DNA of 5,511 nucleotides, from contig JAAZCB010000704.1 in assembly GCA_012513545.1 (NCBI GenBank), forward strand, positions 1-5,511. The letters are read 5' to 3'. Positions within the stretch are counted from its first letter, which is position 1. The number at the start of each line of letters is the position of its first letter. The stretch comes from Clostridiaceae bacterium. GTDB taxonomy: Bacteria; Bacillota_A; Clostridia; Acetivibrionales; Acetivibrionaceae. Made by a program: the position numbers and the translations under genes. Under the pieces are notes generated by a model. That model was not told where the DNA came from. It saw only the letters and a list, made by a program, of their open reading frames with translations, and searched no databases. This document shows positions 4,157 through 5,511 of the stretch, in pieces.

Positions 4157-5511
4157 TTATAGCTTACCGACAAGTACTGCTACCGACCTTGCTCCAACCA
4201 GGAATTCACTCTGGTTGTCAAGAAGCACTTCTTTTCCAGCGCCCCAAACATCGTTGGGTGCAGGAGCATCTGTATTTGCAAACACGTGCCATTTATAGCC
4301 CTCCGGCAGGCCTGGTAATTCAAAGCCATGCATTTCCCAGTGCATATTCATTGCCATGTAGACAAAATCATACTGTGTAGTTCCATCACTGCCAGTATTA
4401 TTGCCGCAGGAAAGCATTGCAAGTAATCGGCTTGTACCGGAAAAATCAGCGTCCCATGCCCTTGTACCATGCCAGGATATTCTCGGATAGCCGTTGTCTA
4501 CATGTGTTTCATAATCATTTTCTTCACTGCTTTTAAGGCAAGGGTGCATTTTACGGAATTCGATTATTTTTTTAAAGAAGTTGAACATATCATAATTTCT
4601 ATTAAGGAGGTTCCAATCAAGCCAGGATATCTCATTATCCTGGCAATAGGCATTATTATTCCCGTACTGGGTGTTTCCGAACTCATCCCCGGAGAGAATC
4701 ATCGGAACCCCCTGGCTCAGCATCAGCATACTTAATGCATTCTTAATCTGCTTTTGTCTTAGGAAATTTATTCCCTCGTCACTGGTCTGCCCCTCAAAGC
4801 CGCAGTTCCAGCTGTGGTTGTCATTGCCTCCGTCATTGTTGTTTTCTCCATTTGCTTCATTGTGCTTTCCGTTGTATGAAACAAGGTCCATTAGTGTAAA
4901 GCCGTCATGACAGGTAATGAAATTAATAGACGCACAAGTCCCACGGTAATGTCTGTTATATATATCCGGCGAGCCTGAAAGTCTTTGAGATACCGCTCCG
5001 CTAAATCCCTCATCACCCTTCAAGAACTTTCTTAGATCATCCCTGTATTTACCGTTCCATTCAGCCCAACGCCCCCAGGAAGGAAAAGCTCCAACCTGAT
5101 ACAGTCCTCCTGCATCCCAGGCTTCTGCGATCAGCTTGCATTTGCCCAGTACAGGGTCAAATGCAAGCGTCTCCAGAAGTGGGGGATTATGCATGGGGGA
5201 ACCGTCCTGGTTCCGTCCTAAAATAGCTGCAAGGTCGAAACGGAAGCCGTCAACATGGTATTCGGCAGCCCAGCACCTGAGGCAATCCAGTATCATGTTG
5301 CGTACAACAGGGTTGTTGCAGTTAAGGGTGTTTCCACACCCGCTGAAATTGTAATAATACCCCTCCGGAGTAAGCATATAGTAGGTTTTGTTGTCTATAC
5401 CCCTGAAGGATATGTATGGGCCGTTCTCATTGCCTTCCGCCGTATGGTTGAAGACAACATCCAATATAACTTCAATACCGTTTTTATGTAGGTCCTTAAC
5501 AAGAGCCTTAA
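4157..5511 (-). CDS. glgX: Glycogen debranching enzyme GlgX/isoamylase type (GH13), 5' end missing
   Basis: 450 residues plus the stop codon are visible; the frame stays open through the right edge, and the residues before the TTG at 5464 (KNGIEVI leading into LDVVFNHT) are plain family sequence, so that TTG is not the start. Counted from the first visible whole codon, the GH13 conserved regions are all intact: region I DVVFNH (17-22), region II GFRFD with nucleophile Asp92, region III IAEAWD with acid/base Glu129, and region IV CHDG with His201-Asp202. Further GlgX/isoamylase signatures are SGCGNTLNCN (56-65), HNEANGENN (216-224), LSGDE (272-276) and YCQDNEISW (288-296). The enzyme hydrolyses alpha-1,6 branch linkages in glycogen or related glucans, normally in the cytoplasm. 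Family members are about 700 residues, so roughly 250, including the N-terminal beta-sandwich, lie outside. It is the first visible gene of the operon carrying the partner-switching module. Confidence 0.95.
   Translation of the reverse strand, partial: KALVKDLHKNGIEVILDVVFNHTAEGNENGPYISFRGIDNKTYYMLTPEGYYYNFSGCGNTLNCNNPVVRNMILDCLRCWAAEYHVDGFRFDLAAILGRNQDGSPMHNPPLLETLAFDPVLGKCKLIAEAWDAGGLYQVGAFPSWGRWAEWNGKYRDDLRKFLKGDEGFSGAVSQRLSGSPDIYNRHYRGTCASINFITCHDGFTLMDLVSYNGKHNEANGENNNDGGNDNHSWNCGFEGQTSDEGINFLRQKQIKNALSMLMLSQGVPMILSGDEFGNTQYGNNNAYCQDNEISWLDWNLLNRNYDMFNFFKKIIEFRKMHPCLKSSEENDYETHVDNGYPRISWHGTRAWDADFSGTSRLLAMLSCGNNTGSDGTTQYDFVYMAMNMHWEMHGFELPGLPEGYKWHVFANTDAPAPNDVWGAGKEVLLDNQSEFLVGARSVAVLVGKL

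Noticed and set aside
5198..5214. Small inverted repeat GGAACC-5 bases-GGTTCC inside glgX
   Set aside because: Six-base arms within conserved coding sequence, with no T-run and no nearby gene boundary; most likely chance.
5462..5464. TTG at 5464 as the start of the debranching enzyme
   Set aside because: The frame is open to the window edge and the residues before it continue the conserved GH13 region I strand, so the true start is outside the window.

Overview
All genes that can be supported lie on the minus strand and read from right to left. They are closely spaced and look like one operon running off both window edges. AT-rich intergenic gaps, strong AGGAGG-type ribosome binding sites, frequent TTG/GTG starts and SpoIIA/Rsb-like regulators suggest a Gram-positive, probably clostridial (Firmicutes) organism. 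This is an inference from style; there is no rRNA or other taxonomic marker.

Layout in transcription order. (1) 5511-4157: C-terminal two-thirds or so of a GlgX/isoamylase-type glycogen debranching enzyme, entering from the right edge. (2) 4131-3814: STAS-domain anti-sigma factor antagonist. (3) 3797-3369: RsbW/SpoIIAB-like serine kinase/anti-sigma factor. (4) 3347-1212: membrane sensor phosphatase with TM, dCache, TM, HAMP and PP2C/SpoIIE domains in that order. (5) 1187-615: DJ-1/PfpI-family protein. (6) 640-577: a perfect 30-bp-arm palindrome that supplies the 3' end of gene 5. (7) 549-130: VOC (glyoxalase I-like) metalloenzyme. (8) 97-1: start of an exported or membrane-anchored protein, cut by the left edge.

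Genes 2-4 form a complete partner-switching module. An extracytoplasmic signal would act on the dCache phosphatase, which dephosphorylates the STAS protein. The unphosphorylated STAS protein would then sequester the kinase/anti-sigma factor and free its target. No sigma factor is visible, so the output is unknown. The direct link to glgX resembles my recollection of the cyanobacterial icfG cluster and suggests that the switch governs storage-glucan metabolism. The dCache domain carries residues spaced like the known amino-acid-binding motif, so an amino acid is a testable candidate signal. The DJ-1/PfpI and VOC genes may form a small carbonyl-stress pair.

The most unusual local structure is the REP/MITE-like palindrome at 577-640. 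It appears to have inserted at the gene 5/gene 6 junction and now encodes the last residues and stop codon of the PfpI-like protein. Removing it on paper restores an immediate stop codon and normal operon spacing.

There is no tRNA, rRNA, CRISPR array, convincing intrinsic terminator or recognisable promoter. No gene-free stretch exceeds about 65 bases.
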